Of a DNA stretch of 31,681 nucleotides, positions 7,468 to 16,158 are shown in pieces. The stretch's first letter is position 1. Each line of letters opens with the position of its first letter. The stretch is taken from assembly GCA_964439135.1 (NCBI GenBank), contig CAYTNN010000023.1:1-31681 (forward strand). Reading direction: 5' to 3'. The position numbers and the translations under genes were made by a program. Source of the stretch: JAFGPJ01 sp964439135 (lineage in GTDB: Bacteria > Planctomycetota > Phycisphaerae > Sedimentisphaerales > Anaerobacaceae). The notes under the pieces were generated by a model. That model made no database searches and had not been told where the DNA came from. It saw only the letters and a list, made by a program, of their open reading frames with translations.

Positions 7468-9147
7468 ATGCGAAGAGTTGGTTTATTCTTCTGTGCAACA
7501 CTGATTGTATTAAGTGTCTGTGTTTCCGACTGTTTCGGGGCCTATGATGTAGTAATAAAATCAGGGCGGATCTATGATGGTTCCGGCGGATCTTCTTATG
7601 TTGCCGATGTTGCAATTCAAGATGATCTTATCGCAGCTATCGGGCAGCTCGATGCCGGTGCGGATTTGGTGATTGATGTACAAGGGCTCGCCGTAGCTCC
7701 CGGTTTTATCAATATGCTGAGTTGGGCGACCGACTCTCTTATTGAGGACGGCAGATCGCAGAGCGATATTCGCCAGGGAGTGACTCTCGAAGTTATGGGT
7801 GAAGGATTCTCGATGGGGCCTCTCAATGAGATGATGAAGCGGGACATGCTCGAATCTCAGGGGGACATAAAGTTCGACGTCGAATGGACCACGCTCGGGG
7901 AATATCTCGAATACCTTGAAAGAAAAGGCGTATCGACCAACGTGGCCTCTTTCGTCGGCGCAGCGACCGTTCGTGTTCACGCTCTCGGATACCAGGACAG
8001 GGCGCCAAGTTCCAAAGAACTTCAACAGATGCGGCGATTGGTCAGCCAGGCAATGCGGGAGGGAGCGTTGGGCGTCGGTTCGGCTCTAATTTACGCTCCC
8101 GGCGTGTATGCCGATACGGATGAGCTGGTCGCTCTTGCCGAAGTGGCGGGCCAATACGGCGGAACGTATATTTCGCATCTTCGCAGTGAAGGCAACAATC
8201 TGCTCGAAGCCGTGGACGAATTGATAACCATTGCACGAAAGGCAAACGTCGCCGCGGAGGTCTATCACATGAAAGTCGCCGGCAAAGCGAATTGGCCTAA
8301 ACTCGACGCTATGATTGAAAAGATTGAAAAGGCGCGGGCCGAAGGCCTGAGGATTACGGCGGATATGTACAACTATACAGCCGGGGCGACCGGCCTCGAC
8401 GCTGCGATGCCTCCCTGGGTCCAGGCCGGGGGACATCGTGCATGGGTGACGCGGCTGAAAGATCCGGCAATCAGGCGGCGTGTTTTACGGGAGATGTCCA
8501 CGCCCACCGACGAATGGGAAAATCTGTATCTTCTTGCCGGCTCGCCTGAAAATGTGCTCCTGGTGGGATTCAAAAACGAAAGGCTCAGAAATCTGACCGG
8601 AAAGACACTTGCCCAGGTCGCCGGCATGAGAAGAAAATCGCCCGAAGAAACAGCGATCGACCTTGTGATAGAAGACGACAGCAGGGTCAGCACGATTTAC
8701 TTTCTGATGTCTGAGGAAAATGTAAAGAAGCAGATTAAGCTTCCCTGGGTCAGCTTTTGTTCCGACGCAGGTTCATCTGCCCCGGAAGGAGTATTCCTGA
8801 AATCGAGCACGCACCCCCGTGCATACGGGAATTTCGCCCGGCTGCTCGGCAAATATGTCCGCCGGGAAAAGGTCATCTCGTTGGCAGAGGCGATCAGGCG
8901 TTTGACGTCACTTCCGGCCGGCAATCTCAAAATCGACCGGCGGGGAAAGCTTGAGACAGGGTATTACGCCGACATAGTCGTTTTCGATCCCGATACGATT
9001 TCCGATCATGCGACGTATGAAAAGCCGCGCCAGTACGCGACCGGCATGGTCCATGTTTTCGTGAACGGCACGCAAGTCCTCAAGGACGGCGAACATACCG
9101 GCGATAAACCCGGCCGGGTCGTTCGCGGTCCCGGTTGGAAGAAATAA
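7468..9147 (+). CDS. Secreted amidohydrolase, N-acyl-D-amino-acid deacylase-like, without the HxH motif
   Basis: A 559-residue protein with a signal peptide (1-24, cleavage near CFG/AYD) and AGGAG upstream of ATG 7468. The flanking beta-sandwich (VVIKSGRIYDGSG, then VAIQDDLIAAIG) and TIM barrel are those of the D-aminoacylase branch. His237 (ISHLRSEG), His267 (VYHMKVAGK) and Asp433 (FCSDAG) match the conserved His, His and Asp. The usual HxH after GFID is replaced by GFINMLSW (79-86), and the bridging Cys region reads EVMGEGFS. I recall the same replacement in a subgroup of bacterial homologues, so it is probably a natural subfamily with a one-metal or Glu-bridged site. An N-acylated D-amino acid or related cyclic amide is the likely substrate, acting outside the cytoplasm. 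Confidence 0.85.
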   Translation: MRRVGLFFCATLIVLSVCVSDCFGAYDVVIKSGRIYDGSGGSSYVADVAIQDDLIAAIGQLDAGADLVIDVQGLAVAPGFINMLSWATDSLIEDGRSQSDIRQGVTLEVMGEGFSMGPLNEMMKRDMLESQGDIKFDVEWTTLGEYLEYLERKGVSTNVASFVGAATVRVHALGYQDRAPSSKELQQMRRLVSQAMREGALGVGSALIYAPGVYADTDELVALAEVAGQYGGTYISHLRSEGNNLLEAVDELITIARKANVAAEVYHMKVAGKANWPKLDAMIEKIEKARAEGLRITADMYNYTAGATGLDAAMPPWVQAGGHRAWVTRLKDPAIRRRVLREMSTPTDEWENLYLLAGSPENVLLVGFKNERLRNLTGKTLAQVAGMRRKSPEETAIDLVIEDDSRVSTIYFLMSEENVKKQIKLPWVSFCSDAGSSAPEGVFLKSSTHPRAYGNFARLLGKYVRREKVISLAEAIRRLTSLPAGNLKIDRRGKLETGYYADIVVFDPDTISDHATYEKPRQYATGMVHVFVNGTQVLKDGEHTGDKPGRVVRGPGWKK

Positions 9148-9200
9148 GTCACTGAAATTGCACTTGAGTCTTGTCCCCCGAGCCTGTAGTCTGTTTCGTC

Positions 9201-11501
9201 ATGGATGACATCCGGCGAAAATTGGAACTCATCGACAGGCAATTAACGGGGCCGAATTTTCACGAGCGAGTCATCAGCACGTGTCCTCTTGTGTTTGTCG
9301 CGATCGGTTTAATGGTGGGCATCCTGATACAAGACATGTCCGGCGTNNNNNNNNNNNNNNNNNNNNNNNNNNNNNNNNNNNNNNNNNNNNNNNNNNNNNN
9401 NNNNNNNNNNNNNNNNNNNNNNNNNNNNNNNNNNNNNNNNNNNNNNGTCCGCGTGCAGGTCGGCGAGCCGGTGCTGGACTTGCAGCCCGGCGACAATATC
9501 CAGGCCTATTGCTGGCTGGACAGATTCAGTCCGCCCACAAATCCGGGCCAGTTCGACACCGCCGCATACCTGGCGAGGAGAAATGTTTTTGTCGGAGTAT
9601 ATATCGAATCACGCGGCGGCATCAAATTACTTCAAAGCTCCCCTGCCGGAGCTTTCGCAAGGTTCAGAACTCGATTAAGGCGGGCGGCAACGAGCGCCTT
9701 GGTGGGTGACCTGCCCCAGGAAGAGACGAGCCACGGTCTGTTACAGGCGCTTCTGTTGGGCTACAGGCGGGATATCGACAGTGACACATATAGGGCCTTT
9801 CGCAAGACCGGCCTGCTGCATTTTATCAGTCTATCCGGAATGCACCTTGGGATTCTGGTCGGGATTATCTGGTGGCTGTGTAAGACGGCAGGATTCATGA
9901 AGCCCGCCCGGGCGGTCATCTGCGCCGCTGCGGTCGCTGTTTTCCTGCTGGTTGTCCCGCCGAGAGCGCCGACCTTAAGGGCGGCAATTATATGCTGGGT
10001 GTTCTGTGCATCGATTATTTTCCGCCGACGTTCCAATCCCATCAACACCTTATCGTTAGCGGCGATCATTCTCTTGCTGATAAGACCGACGCAGTTATTC
10101 GAGGCGGGCTGGCAGTTGTCGTTCGCCGCTGTGCTCGGACTTCTGCTTTTCTGTGAGCGACTCCACTTTTTTTTATATGAAAAAGTAAACGGCCTGCGTT
10201 GGCGTAAGGGAGGCCCAAAAACAATAGTGTCCTACCGTATGTCTCCAAGGCCGGGACCGTATCTACTGAGGTTATTTTCCGCAGGCCTCGCAGCCTGGCT
10301 GGGTGGCGCCGGAATTTTGCTGTACCACTTTTATACAATCAATCCGTTGGCGGGCATCTGGACTGTGCTGGTCTTTCCTTTAGTCAGTGCGATTCTGACC
10401 CTGGGATTTTTAAAGATGCTGCTGTTTTTCCTGCTGCCTACGCTGAGCTGGGTCGTGGGCATCGCAGCAACATTTTTGTCTGACATTCTTGTCTGGGCAG
10501 TTAAACTGATATCACATCTGGATATCTCGCAAATACTTATCGGGCGGGTGTCACTTGCGCCTATCATTCTATACTACTGCATCATTGTTTTTGTTGGCTT
10601 TGCTTATTTTCGGCGGCCCATGATAAAACGAGCGATCTGCAGCATCGTGTTATGTTCGTTAATAATTTACGTCGGCGCATTAAAATGGCAAAGGACACAT
10701 CGAGATAATCTCGTGCTGACCTGCCTCGACGTCGGTCACGGCCAGGCAATCCTGGCGCAGCTTCCGGGTAAAGCCAACGTCTTATTCGATGCGGGCTCGC
10801 TCTATGGAAACGACATCGGCACACGAATTGTATCGCCGTATCTGGATTATATTGGAATACGAAAGATCGACGCTCTGATTGTCAGCCATAACGACACCGA
10901 CCATATCAACGGCATTCCGGAAGTCGTCAAAAACTGCGACGTAAGAAGCGTCTATGCCAATAAAGTCTTTTTCGACAGTAAGGATGTGTGGGGAACGGCA
11001 GAGTTTCTCAATGATTGGCTCGCTGGAAATGGGATTGAAATAAAACATATAGAGGCAGAGTTGAACTTGGGCTCCGACGCGAGCATAAAAATGTTATGGC
11101 CAAATGAACAGCTTTATAATAATGAGGATTTAAGTGACAACGACAAATCGCTGGTTTCACTAATCGAATTTGCCGGCGTAAAGATACTTTTGTGCTCCGA
11201 CATCGAAGAATTTGCACAAAGGGAGCTTCTGCGGCTACACCCCGATCTTAAAGCGGACCTCGTCGTTGTTCCACACCACGGCTCAGCTTCGACGCTGGAC
11301 GCCGAGTTCCTGGGACATCTCGATGCCGATATTCTAATGTGCAGTTGCGGTCGAAGGCAGTATGAAAGAATGGGTCGTGACATAGAATCGGTGAAGTCCA
11401 TCCCGACCGATGCCAGGTTACTCTATACATCTAAAGATGGGGCCATTACCGTTTTCATCGATAAAAATGGCATGACTAAAACCGATGTTTTTAAAAAATA
11501 G
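9201..11501 (+). CDS. comEC: ComEC/Rec2 competence channel protein, interrupted by an assembly gap
   Basis: An inner-membrane protein that passes single-stranded DNA into the cytoplasm during transformation. ATG 9201 is preferred to an in-frame TTG at 9171; neither has a clear Shine-Dalgarno. The order is: N-terminal membrane segment (PLVFVAIGLMVGIL); the gap; an OB-like DUF4131 end (LQPGDNIQAYCWLD, NPGQFDTAAYLA); the multi-TM competence domain (LLQALLLGYRR, FRKTGLLHFISLSGMHLGIL); and a C-terminal metallo-beta-lactamase domain (LDVGHGQAILAQLPG, SHNDTDHINGIPE, VVPHHGSAS). The reading frame happens to stay open across the Ns, but the gap length is nominal and the N-terminal domain looks short, so the true protein may be longer. 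Confidence 0.93.
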   Translation: MDDIRRKLELIDRQLTGPNFHERVISTCPLVFVAIGLMVGILIQDMSGXXXXXXXXXXXXXXXXXXXXXXXXXXXXXXXXXXVRVQVGEPVLDLQPGDNIQAYCWLDRFSPPTNPGQFDTAAYLARRNVFVGVYIESRGGIKLLQSSPAGAFARFRTRLRRAATSALVGDLPQEETSHGLLQALLLGYRRDIDSDTYRAFRKTGLLHFISLSGMHLGILVGIIWWLCKTAGFMKPARAVICAAAVAVFLLVVPPRAPTLRAAIICWVFCASIIFRRRSNPINTLSLAAIILLLIRPTQLFEAGWQLSFAAVLGLLLFCERLHFFLYEKVNGLRWRKGGPKTIVSYRMSPRPGPYLLRLFSAGLAAWLGGAGILLYHFYTINPLAGIWTVLVFPLVSAILTLGFLKMLLFFLLPTLSWVVGIAATFLSDILVWAVKLISHLDISQILIGRVSLAPIILYYCIIVFVGFAYFRRPMIKRAICSIVLCSLIIYVGALKWQRTHRDNLVLTCLDVGHGQAILAQLPGKANVLFDAGSLYGNDIGTRIVSPYLDYIGIRKIDALIVSHNDTDHINGIPEVVKNCDVRSVYANKVFFDSKDVWGTAEFLNDWLAGNGIEIKHIEAELNLGSDASIKMLWPNEQLYNNEDLSDNDKSLVSLIEFAGVKILLCSDIEEFAQRELLRLHPDLKADLVVVPHHGSASTLDAEFLGHLDADILMCSCGRRQYERMGRDIESVKSIPTDARLLYTSKDGAITVFIDKNGMTKTDVFKK
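9347..9446. other. Scaffold gap of exactly 100 N
   Basis: Unknown bases run from 9347 to 9446. A round 100 is a common placeholder length, so the real distance between the two contig ends is not given. It falls inside the DUF4131 region of comEC. Confidence 0.98.
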
Positions 11502-11537
11502 CCGGCACAGTCATAACTGGCGCGAATCCGGAGGCTT

Positions 11538-12200
11538 TTATCCTCTTATATTCACAACGATTTCGACTCTACGGTTTTTTGCCTTGCCGGTTGCGTTTGC
11601 GTTCGAAGCGATAGGCCTGCTTTCTCCACAGCCCACCGCCCTGATCTTGTCTTCGGGCAATCCGCGCTGTATCAGATATCTGGCCACGGTAAGAGCGCGC
11701 TGGGCGGAAAGTTCCCAGTTATCTTTCCATTTTGACTTTTTGATAGGATCTGTATCGGTATGCCCAATCACATCTATCGGTTTTCCGTTGTATTTCTCCC
11801 GCAACACCGAGCGAATATGATCAAGCTCAGTACTTGTTGCTTTCTTTAATATGGCTTGTCCTGAATCGAACAGTATTGAATTCTGAAGCGTTACCGTGAT
11901 TGTCCCTGCAGCCGCATCAAAAGCTACATCATAACCCTCGCCGAAGCCTGTTGCATCAGCCGGCGTTTTGCTTTGCTGTTCGATCTGCCTTTGCAGTTCC
12001 TCGATTGTCTGCTGGCCCTGTGTAACCTGATCGGCAAGCATACCCTTTTCCGACCTTTCCCGATCGAGCAGACCCTTCAGATTCTCATGCTCTACGCTCA
12101 GAGCTCCATATCTTTTCTCCCAGTTGACGCAGCCGGGCAAAAGAGTAATAAGTACGAAACAGGTTAGCAGAGCGATTGTTTTTTTGTTGGCAGCTCGCAT
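11538..12200 (-). CDS. OmpA-family peptidoglycan-binding lipoprotein (Pal-like)
   Basis: A 220-residue lipoprotein with AAGGAG 8 nt before ATG 12198-12200. The lipobox LLPGC places the lipidated Cys at residue 24. Residues 30-80 are a heptad-rich coiled coil (ENLKGLLDRERSEKG, QTIEELQRQIEQQ), and 90-220 are an OmpA C-terminal domain: NSILFDSGQAIL, VIGHTDTDPI, ELSAQRALTVARYLI and GCGESRPIASN ending with NRRVEI. The domain binds the peptide of peptidoglycan non-covalently and anchors an outer membrane or large assembly to the wall. It follows the prepilin peptidase by 39 nt on the same strand. Calling it pal would need tol genes nearby, and none are in the window. Confidence 0.92.
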   Translation of the reverse strand: MRAANKKTIALLTCFVLITLLPGCVNWEKRYGALSVEHENLKGLLDRERSEKGMLADQVTQGQQTIEELQRQIEQQSKTPADATGFGEGYDVAFDAAAGTITVTLQNSILFDSGQAILKKATSTELDHIRSVLREKYNGKPIDVIGHTDTDPIKKSKWKDNWELSAQRALTVARYLIQRGLPEDKIRAVGCGESRPIASNANATGKAKNRRVEIVVNIRG

Positions 12201-12239
12201 TTGATATCTCCTTATAATGCTGAAATAAAACCCCTTTTT

Positions 12240-13436
12240 TCAACGATAGAAAATAAAATCTATCCGGTTCAAAATCAAGTCATGTAGAATCATAACAACA
12301 AATATACCCAAAGACAAGAAGGGACCGTAGGGAATTTGTCGAATTTTTTTAAAAAACATTTGAAAGCCGGCCCATGCGAGGCCGAAAAACGGCGCGATGA
12401 AGAACGCTACAACAACGAGAATCGGCCCGATTACCGCCCCGGCGGCGCCCATGAGATGTACATCACCGAGCCCCATGGCCTCTTTACCGAAGGCAAATGT
12501 GCCGAAGATACGGACGCCCCAGACAATCCCGCAGCCTATGAAGTAACCCCACAGACTGCCCAGAAATCCTGCTACGACAGGATGTTGTGTTGGAAAATTA
12601 TTCTGTGACTCTACCGAGACCGTACTGCTGATAATCCAGTAAGCCGCCAGCGAGCAGACGATTATCGGCATTAAGAAGATGATTTCTCTGAACGCCTCCA
12701 GCCGATGGTTAAATTGCTGCTCCGGGATTTCCCCCGCTGACCCGGCCGAATCGCCCTTTGCCGCGTTATCTTTCTGCTCGACCTGGCCGTCTTCGGCCTG
12801 TTCATCTGTTTCATAGCTTCTCTTAAGCAGGCCGCTCGCCAGCAGTCCCCATGATATAGCCAGCCCTACAGCCGCGCCGAGTGCCAGCGAGCCAGTGTTC
12901 GCAGAGGCAACCGGCAAAAGCGAGTATGCTCGAATCAGTGCAGGATCAATGACATATGGCCCGATGGCCGAGCCGATGAAGCCGGCGGCGGTTACGAGCC
13001 AGCATATCGCCAGCGGAATGATCCAATGCTCCAGGTCAATAGCCGAGGCAGCGATAAAGGCCGATAGCAAAATTATGTGCAGAAGATAAATAAACCAGCC
13101 CCGGCCCGGAAACGGCTGGAGCCCCTCTCGCAAATCAGTATTAAAATACAAAATAAACAGACCGAGGAACACTACAGCCGTCAGCAGCTCAATGAGAAAA
13201 TAGCGAGGTGATATCGGCACTCTGCAGAACCGGCACTTCCGGCCCAAAAGCAGCCACGAAAACAGTGGTACATTGTCATAAAAACGAATATGTTTGCCGC
13301 ACGAAGGACACGAAGAAGGTGGAGTCACCAGGGACTTATCGCGTGGCATGCGATAAATGACAACGTTCAGAAAACTGCCTATGCAACAGCCAAACGCAAA
13401 GATAAAAACAAACCAAATCCAATCCGGTACTGCCAC
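12240..13436 (-). CDS. pilD: Prepilin peptidase/N-methyltransferase with a large internal insert
   Basis: A 398-residue inner-membrane aspartic protease that cleaves and N-methylates type IV pilins and pseudopilins. GTG 13434-13436 is the start, with AGAGGA 6 nt upstream. The N-terminal domain has the zinc-binding pairs CPSC (43/46) and CRFC (68/71) and the SFLNVVIYRMP motif. The two catalytic aspartates are Asp134 (SAIDLEHWIIP) and Asp325 (GLGDVHLMG). Typical enzymes are 230-290 residues; here about 110 extra residues sit between the halves, including an acidic, low-complexity stretch (DEQAEDGQVEQKDNAAKGD). The pseudopilin genes at 16.5-18.3 kb are likely substrates. Confidence 0.94.
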   Translation of the reverse strand: MAVPDWIWFVFIFAFGCCIGSFLNVVIYRMPRDKSLVTPPSSCPSCGKHIRFYDNVPLFSWLLLGRKCRFCRVPISPRYFLIELLTAVVFLGLFILYFNTDLREGLQPFPGRGWFIYLLHIILLSAFIAASAIDLEHWIIPLAICWLVTAAGFIGSAIGPYVIDPALIRAYSLLPVASANTGSLALGAAVGLAISWGLLASGLLKRSYETDEQAEDGQVEQKDNAAKGDSAGSAGEIPEQQFNHRLEAFREIIFLMPIIVCSLAAYWIISSTVSVESQNNFPTQHPVVAGFLGSLWGYFIGCGIVWGVRIFGTFAFGKEAMGLGDVHLMGAAGAVIGPILVVVAFFIAPFFGLAWAGFQMFFKKIRQIPYGPFLSLGIFVVMILHDLILNRIDFIFYR

Positions 13437-13491
13437 AATAATCCTCTGTTATTTATTTAGAGCGTTTAAAACAAAATGAAAATTTATTCTT

Positions 13492-13546
13492 GGTAGGGTG
13501 GGCACTGCCCACCAATTTCGATAAAGGTGTGCATTGCACACCCTAC
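13492..13546. repeat. Paired palindromic REP-like repeat, copy 1
   Basis: GGTAGGGTGGGCACTGCCCACC, a near-perfect palindrome extended by GGTAG, is followed after 13 nt by GGTGTGCATTGCACACCCTAC in the opposite sense. The outer ends GTAGGGTG and CACCCTAC are inverted complements, so the whole unit can also fold. The same architecture recurs at 18312-18370 and a half-unit at 16133-16158. It lies just downstream of the MNT gene. Confidence 0.8.
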
Positions 13547-13610
13547 GCAAAGCGAAGCATCTGGGCTTAGAACGTTTGAAAAAGATTCTTCACTGCCCCT
13601 TCGGTTGTGC

Positions 13611-13943
13611 TCAGAGTTTTTTGTTGGCTTCATAGAGTACCTTTCCTTTTTCAAGGATTTCTCGAATAAAGCAGTCACCCATTTTTATTCGCTGATGTAC
13701 TTTTTCCGGGGTTCTAATGAGAATGTCCACAGGAAATTGCGGCCGTAATTTCATTCTGATTTCTACGGATTTGTCAACACTTCTGCCGTTAAAGGACCCT
13801 ATGACTAATAAATCAACATCAGAATCAGCAGTAACTGTGCCTTGAGCATAAGATCCGTACAGAATTACCCGCTCAGCATGGAACTGCTCTCCAATTTGCC
13901 TGCCGAACTTTTTTATCTCGTTTGTTGCGACCACAGTCTGCAC
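13611..13943 (-). CDS. MNT-type minimal nucleotidyltransferase without a HEPN partner
   Basis: A 110-residue protein with the minimal nucleotidyltransferase motif GSYAQGTVTADSDVDLLV, where the two Asp residues in SDVDL bind metal, and a later strand with FPVDILI giving the third Asp. In HEPN/MNT toxin-antitoxin pairs such proteins AMPylate and neutralise the HEPN ribonuclease, and the ending IREILEKGKVLYE is typical of them. No HEPN-like ORF lies on either side: downstream is a palindromic repeat and then the prepilin peptidase. It is therefore an orphan or the remnant of a pair. The start is uncertain; GTG at 13943 or 13934 are options with weak ribosome sites. Confidence 0.8.
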   Translation of the reverse strand: MQTVVATNEIKKFGRQIGEQFHAERVILYGSYAQGTVTADSDVDLLVIGSFNGRSVDKSVEIRMKLRPQFPVDILIRTPEKVHQRIKMGDCFIREILEKGKVLYEANKKL

Positions 13944-14003
13944 TCTCGCTTAATTGTTGCTAATAGAATTTAAAAAATCTCCACCTAATTTGGTTTTAAC
14001 TTT

Positions 14004-15233
14004 TTACTTTTGCCTTTTACTATTTACTATGGCGGCGACTTTCGCGGGCAGGCCGAACAGTCGGATGAAGCCGGTCGCGTCGGTCGAGTCGTATTCTGCG
14101 CCCATCTTGAAGCTTGCCAGATCGGTCTGGTACAGGCTGTTCGGACTTTTTACGCCTGCCAGCGTGCATTGGCCTTTGAAAAGTTTCATCCTGACTTCGC
14201 CTGTCACGTTGCGCTGGGTCACGTCGACAAACGCGTCAAGTGCCTCGCGCAACGGCGAAAACCACAGGCCGTAATAAACCAGCTCGGCGTATTTCAGGGC
14301 GATCTGCTGCTTGTAATGCGAAGTCTCTCTATCCAGCGTCAAAGTCTCCAGGGCACTGTGGGCCGTCATGAGAATGGTGCCGCCCGGCGTCTCATAGACT
14401 CCCCGCGACTTGATGCCGACCAGCCGATTTTCGACGAGGTCCGCCTGGCCGACGCCGTGTTTGCCACCCAGCTCGTTCAGTGCTTCGATCATTTTAACAC
14501 CACTGGTTAGCTTGCCGTTAAGCTTAGCGGGAATGCCTTCGAAAAAACCGACTGTTACATAGTCCGGCTTATCAGGCGTCTTCGAAACCGGCTGTGATAT
14601 TACGAATAAATCATCTTTCGGCTCATTCGCGGGATCTTCCAGGTCGGCTCCTTCGTGGCTTATATGCCAGAGATTCCGGTCGCGCGAGTAGATTTTCTTC
14701 TTGGTCTGGTCGACGGGGATTTTGTGCTTTTTGGCATAATCGACCGCCGCCTCGCGGGAAGTGAGCTTAAAGTTCGGGTCCTTCCAGGGAGCGACAATTT
14801 TCAATGATGGATCCAGCGCCATAAAGGTCACTTCGAATCGCACCTGGTCGTTGCCTTTGCCCGTTGCTCCGTGAGCGACGGCTGTGGCACCTTCTGCTTG
14901 GGCTACTTCCACCTGATGCTTTGCTATTAACGGCCGGGCGATGCTTGTCCCCAACAGGTATTTGCCTTCATAAACCGCACCCGCCTTGAGCATCGGCCAG
15001 ACATAATCCTGGACAAATTCCCTGCGCAGGTCCTTTACTATGCACTTGGACGCCCCGCTTGCCAGCGCCTTGCGTTTAATGCCGGCCAGTTCATCGCCCT
15101 GGCCCAATTCAGCCGCAAATGCAATCACTTCATAACCGTAGGTTTCCTTCAGCCACGGCAGAATCACGCTGGTATCCAGCCCGCCGCTGTATGCCAATAC
15201 CACTTTTTCAGCTTTGCTTTTACTCTTAGCCAT
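14004..15233 (-). CDS. argG: Argininosuccinate synthase
   Basis: A 409-residue enzyme of normal length that joins citrulline and aspartate using ATP, the penultimate arginine step. The ATP pyrophosphatase P-loop AYSGGLDTSV is at residues 14-23. The citrulline/aspartate motifs are AHGATGKGNDQVRFE and YSRDRNLWHISHEG; the C-terminal half contains NGKLTSGVKMIEALN and GRxY-type contacts. AGGA about 9 nt before ATG 15231-15233 supports the start. No other arg gene is in the window, and about 1.2 kb of non-coding DNA lies upstream. Confidence 0.97.
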   Translation of the reverse strand: MAKSKSKAEKVVLAYSGGLDTSVILPWLKETYGYEVIAFAAELGQGDELAGIKRKALASGASKCIVKDLRREFVQDYVWPMLKAGAVYEGKYLLGTSIARPLIAKHQVEVAQAEGATAVAHGATGKGNDQVRFEVTFMALDPSLKIVAPWKDPNFKLTSREAAVDYAKKHKIPVDQTKKKIYSRDRNLWHISHEGADLEDPANEPKDDLFVISQPVSKTPDKPDYVTVGFFEGIPAKLNGKLTSGVKMIEALNELGGKHGVGQADLVENRLVGIKSRGVYETPGGTILMTAHSALETLTLDRETSHYKQQIALKYAELVYYGLWFSPLREALDAFVDVTQRNVTGEVRMKLFKGQCTLAGVKSPNSLYQTDLASFKMGAEYDSTDATGFIRLFGLPAKVAAIVNSKRQK

Positions 15234-15414
15234 TTAAAATGTCCTAAATGAGGCCAAATAATGCTATTTTAGCCTGCTAAATTATCACATGTCCACTCTC
15301 CCTGAGAATTATATCGGCTATCGGCGGCAAAAACAATCAAAAGCATAAGAAAAGCGTCATTACGAGCACCTGACCTGATTCTCAGGATGCACAGAAAAGA
15401 AAATAGCCCACTAA

Positions 15415-15450
15415 CGTCATTGCGAAGGAGCGCAGCGACTGCGGCAATCT
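15415..15450. repeat. Dispersed CGTCATTGCGAAGGAG-type repeat
   Basis: CGTCATTGCGAAGGAGCGCA followed by GCGACTGCGGCAATCT matches a short repeat form I recognise from many unrelated environmental genomes. A degenerate relative (GCGTCATTACGAGC) begins near 15354 and a partial GCGACAATCTCCTG lies near 15501. It is non-coding and its function is unknown. Confidence 0.65.
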
Positions 15451-15548
15451 CAATCCTTCCGCGGAATAAACCGTCTATTTCCTTAGGAGGCCCTAAGGGC
15501 TGCGACAATCTCCTGCGCCATTGGCAAAAAGCCCTCATTCCATTCGAT

Positions 15549-15845
15549 ATTGGCTTTGATTGGGTTTGTTTTTTCGCGCCCCGCAGGCCGGTTTATTGCC
15601 ATAAGTTCCTTTCATATAAGAATATGCGCCGATTTACCCAACGGCAAAATTGGCTTTGTTTTTTCAAATTCGTTTTCAACCCCCAGAAAATCTGGGGGCT
15701 AAACGAGATTGGCTTTGTTTGGCTTTGAATTGGCTTTGTTTTTTTGTGCTCCAAATGCCGATACATTGCCATATACTCCTTTCATATAGATACTTACGCC
15801 CATTTTGACCATTCGTAAATTGGGTTTGTTTTTTCAAATTAAGCT
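15549..15845. repeat. Imperfect direct duplication (period about 170 bp) with seven TTGG(C/G)TTTG motifs
   Basis: The unit at 15550-15670 recurs at 15720-15840: both begin TTGGCTTTGA, then TTGG(C/G)TTTGTTTTTT, share CATTGCC/TATTGCC-ATA, CTCCTTTCATATA and a CGCC-TTT-ACC block, and end GG(C/G)TTTGTTTTTTCAAATT. The T-rich 15-mer occurs near 15560, 15650, 15730 and 15820, spaced about 90, 80 and 90. Between the units is the hairpin CCCCCAG-aaaat-CTGGGGG (15680-15698). Confidence 0.75.
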
Positions 15846-16132
15846 CAATTTTCGTCGTTTTCTACTCTTTTCCACCTGCTTTTTTCAATAATTTGCCTTT
15901 TTTCGACCCGGCACCAGTGGTGCGGGCTAAACTGTATTCTGACTCATTCATTCTCAATTCTAAATTCTCAATTTCACTTACGACATACTACATACCACAT
16001 ACGAAATACGAATTCGTTAAGTATTATACGAATCATCTCGCGAAATGTCAGGCTTATTCTCAAAAAATCTCCGTGAGACGGCGTTCTTTGCTCGCGGTGC
16101 GTATAGCGACCAGCCAACAACATGAGGCAGAG

Positions 16133-16158
16133 GGTAGGATGGGCAAACTTTTGCCCAT
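16133..16158. repeat. Half REP-like palindrome
   Basis: GGTAGG (16133-16138) is followed by ATGGGCAAA-CT-TTTGCCCAT, a perfect 9-bp stem. The layout matches one half of the paired repeats at 13492 and 18312, with different stem bases of the same geometry. It lies upstream of the pseudopilin genes. Confidence 0.6.

Noticed and set aside
13484..13678. Possible HEPN toxin partner downstream of the MNT gene
   Set aside because: The 64-codon frame overlaps the MNT gene and a REP repeat and has no HEPN motif (R-x4-6-H).
15387..15728. 113-codon plus-strand ORF in the repeat region
   Set aside because: Made of dispersed repeat and T-rich motif translations (repeated WVCFF/WLCFF), with no ribosome site or domain.
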